Of a stretch of DNA of 6,095 nt, positions 5,847-6,095 are shown piece after piece. A program made the translations under genes and the position numbers. The DNA comes from Actinomycetota bacterium (GTDB lineage: Bacteria; Actinomycetota; Thermoleophilia; Solirubrobacterales; Solirubrobacteraceae): the NCBI GenBank assembly GCA_019348435.1, contig JAHWJM010000159.1:1-6095 (forward strand), read 5' to 3'. How positions within the stretch are numbered: the first letter of the stretch is position 1; every line of letters begins with the position of its first letter. The notes under the pieces were generated by a model. That model made no database searches and was not told the DNA's origin. It was given only the letters and a program-made list of their open reading frames with translations.

Positions 5847-5880
5847 CGGAAGCCGCCCTTTCCCCTGGGGGCGGCTTCCG
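5847..5880. terminator. Strong hairpin between convergent genes, likely terminator
   Basis: CGGAAGCCGCCC (5847-5858) and GGGCGGCTTCCG (5869-5880) form a perfect 12-bp stem with a 10-nt loop. It lies 17 nt after the stop of the minus-strand TPP enzyme and 222 nt after the Ppx/GppA stop. Neither side has a U-tract, so it would be a tail-less terminator or an mRNA 3'-end stabiliser for both genes. Confidence 0.65.
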
Positions 5881-5897
5881 ACGTTGAGCCACCGTCC

Positions 5898-6095
5898 TCA
5901 GACCAGGTTCGAGCGCCGTGGATAGGCGATCGACGGATCGGTCAGCACGTTCACCAGCGCCGGCACGCCCGCGGCGAACGCCCGCTCCAGCGCCGGGCGC
6001 AGCTCGCCGGGCGAGCGGACGAGCTCCCCATGCCCGCCGAGCGCCTCGACCACCGCGTCGTAGCGCGTCTGTGGCGCCAGCTCCGCGGCGACGGA
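5898..6095 (-). CDS. Thiamine pyrophosphate-dependent enzyme, C-terminal end (partial)
   Basis: The last 65 codons and TGA of a gene that begins beyond the right edge. The translated tail has RYDAVVEALGGHGELV, then SPGELRPALERAFAAGVPALVNVL, and ends TDPSIAYPRRSNLV. This is the usual end of the C-terminal TPP-binding domain in the acetolactate synthase / oxalyl-CoA decarboxylase / benzoylformate decarboxylase superfamily: the GG-x-GE element, the helix with PALERA, and the final strand with a V-N-V core. The cofactor-binding GDG...NN motif lies outside the window, so the reaction cannot be assigned. Similar tails occur on many actinobacterial proteins annotated simply as acetolactate synthase-like. 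It is convergent with Ppx/GppA across the structured intergenic region. Confidence 0.85.
   Translation of the reverse strand, partial: SVAAELAPQTRYDAVVEALGGHGELVRSPGELRPALERAFAAGVPALVNVLTDPSIAYPRRSNLV

Overview
The window is very GC-rich, with G/C-dominated third codon positions. It reads as chromosomal housekeeping DNA of a high-GC Gram-positive (Actinomycetota). Three things point there: an initiator tRNA with a C1 x U72 mismatch and no encoded CCA, an HhH-GPD repair protein of a type I know mainly from actinobacteria, and starts with a TANNNT box but no Shine-Dalgarno. The style of the bifunctional PBP and the TPP enzyme would suit Thermoleophilia/Solirubrobacterales, but that is a guess from general likeness. 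No mobile element, CRISPR array or phage gene is visible.

Layout, left to right. (1) 112-1491 (+): a berberine-bridge-type FAD-linked oxidoreductase. (2) 1498-2043 (-): a small HhH-GPD base-excision-repair-like protein, convergent with (1), only 6 nt between the stops. (3) 2044-2230: a divergent promoter region with an operator-like inverted repeat. (4) 2231-4465 (+): a class A penicillin-binding protein (GT51 glycosyltransferase plus transpeptidase) ending in a long Arg/Glu-rich tail. (5) 4498-4522: a hairpin terminator serving mainly the minus strand. (6) 4542-4615 (-): initiator tRNA-Met(CAU). (7) 4689-5624 (+): an exopolyphosphatase / pppGpp phosphatase family protein starting at GTG, divergent from the tRNA. 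(8) 5625-5897: a convergent intergenic stretch dense in inverted repeats, including two copies of CGGAC-N4-GTCCG exactly 90 nt apart, and ending in a strong hairpin. (9) 5898-6095 (-): the last 65 codons of a thiamine-pyrophosphate-dependent enzyme that begins beyond the right edge.

Nearly every gene is its own transcription unit, since neighbours alternate in strand, so no pathway can be inferred from an operon. Cell-wall synthesis, initiator tRNA and polyphosphate/alarmone hydrolysis fit a core-genome neighbourhood. The FAD oxidoreductase and the TPP enzyme are metabolic genes of unknown substrate. I see no clear new multi-gene system. The least explained part is the structured intergenic region at 5631-5880, followed by the unusual C-terminal tail of the PBP.
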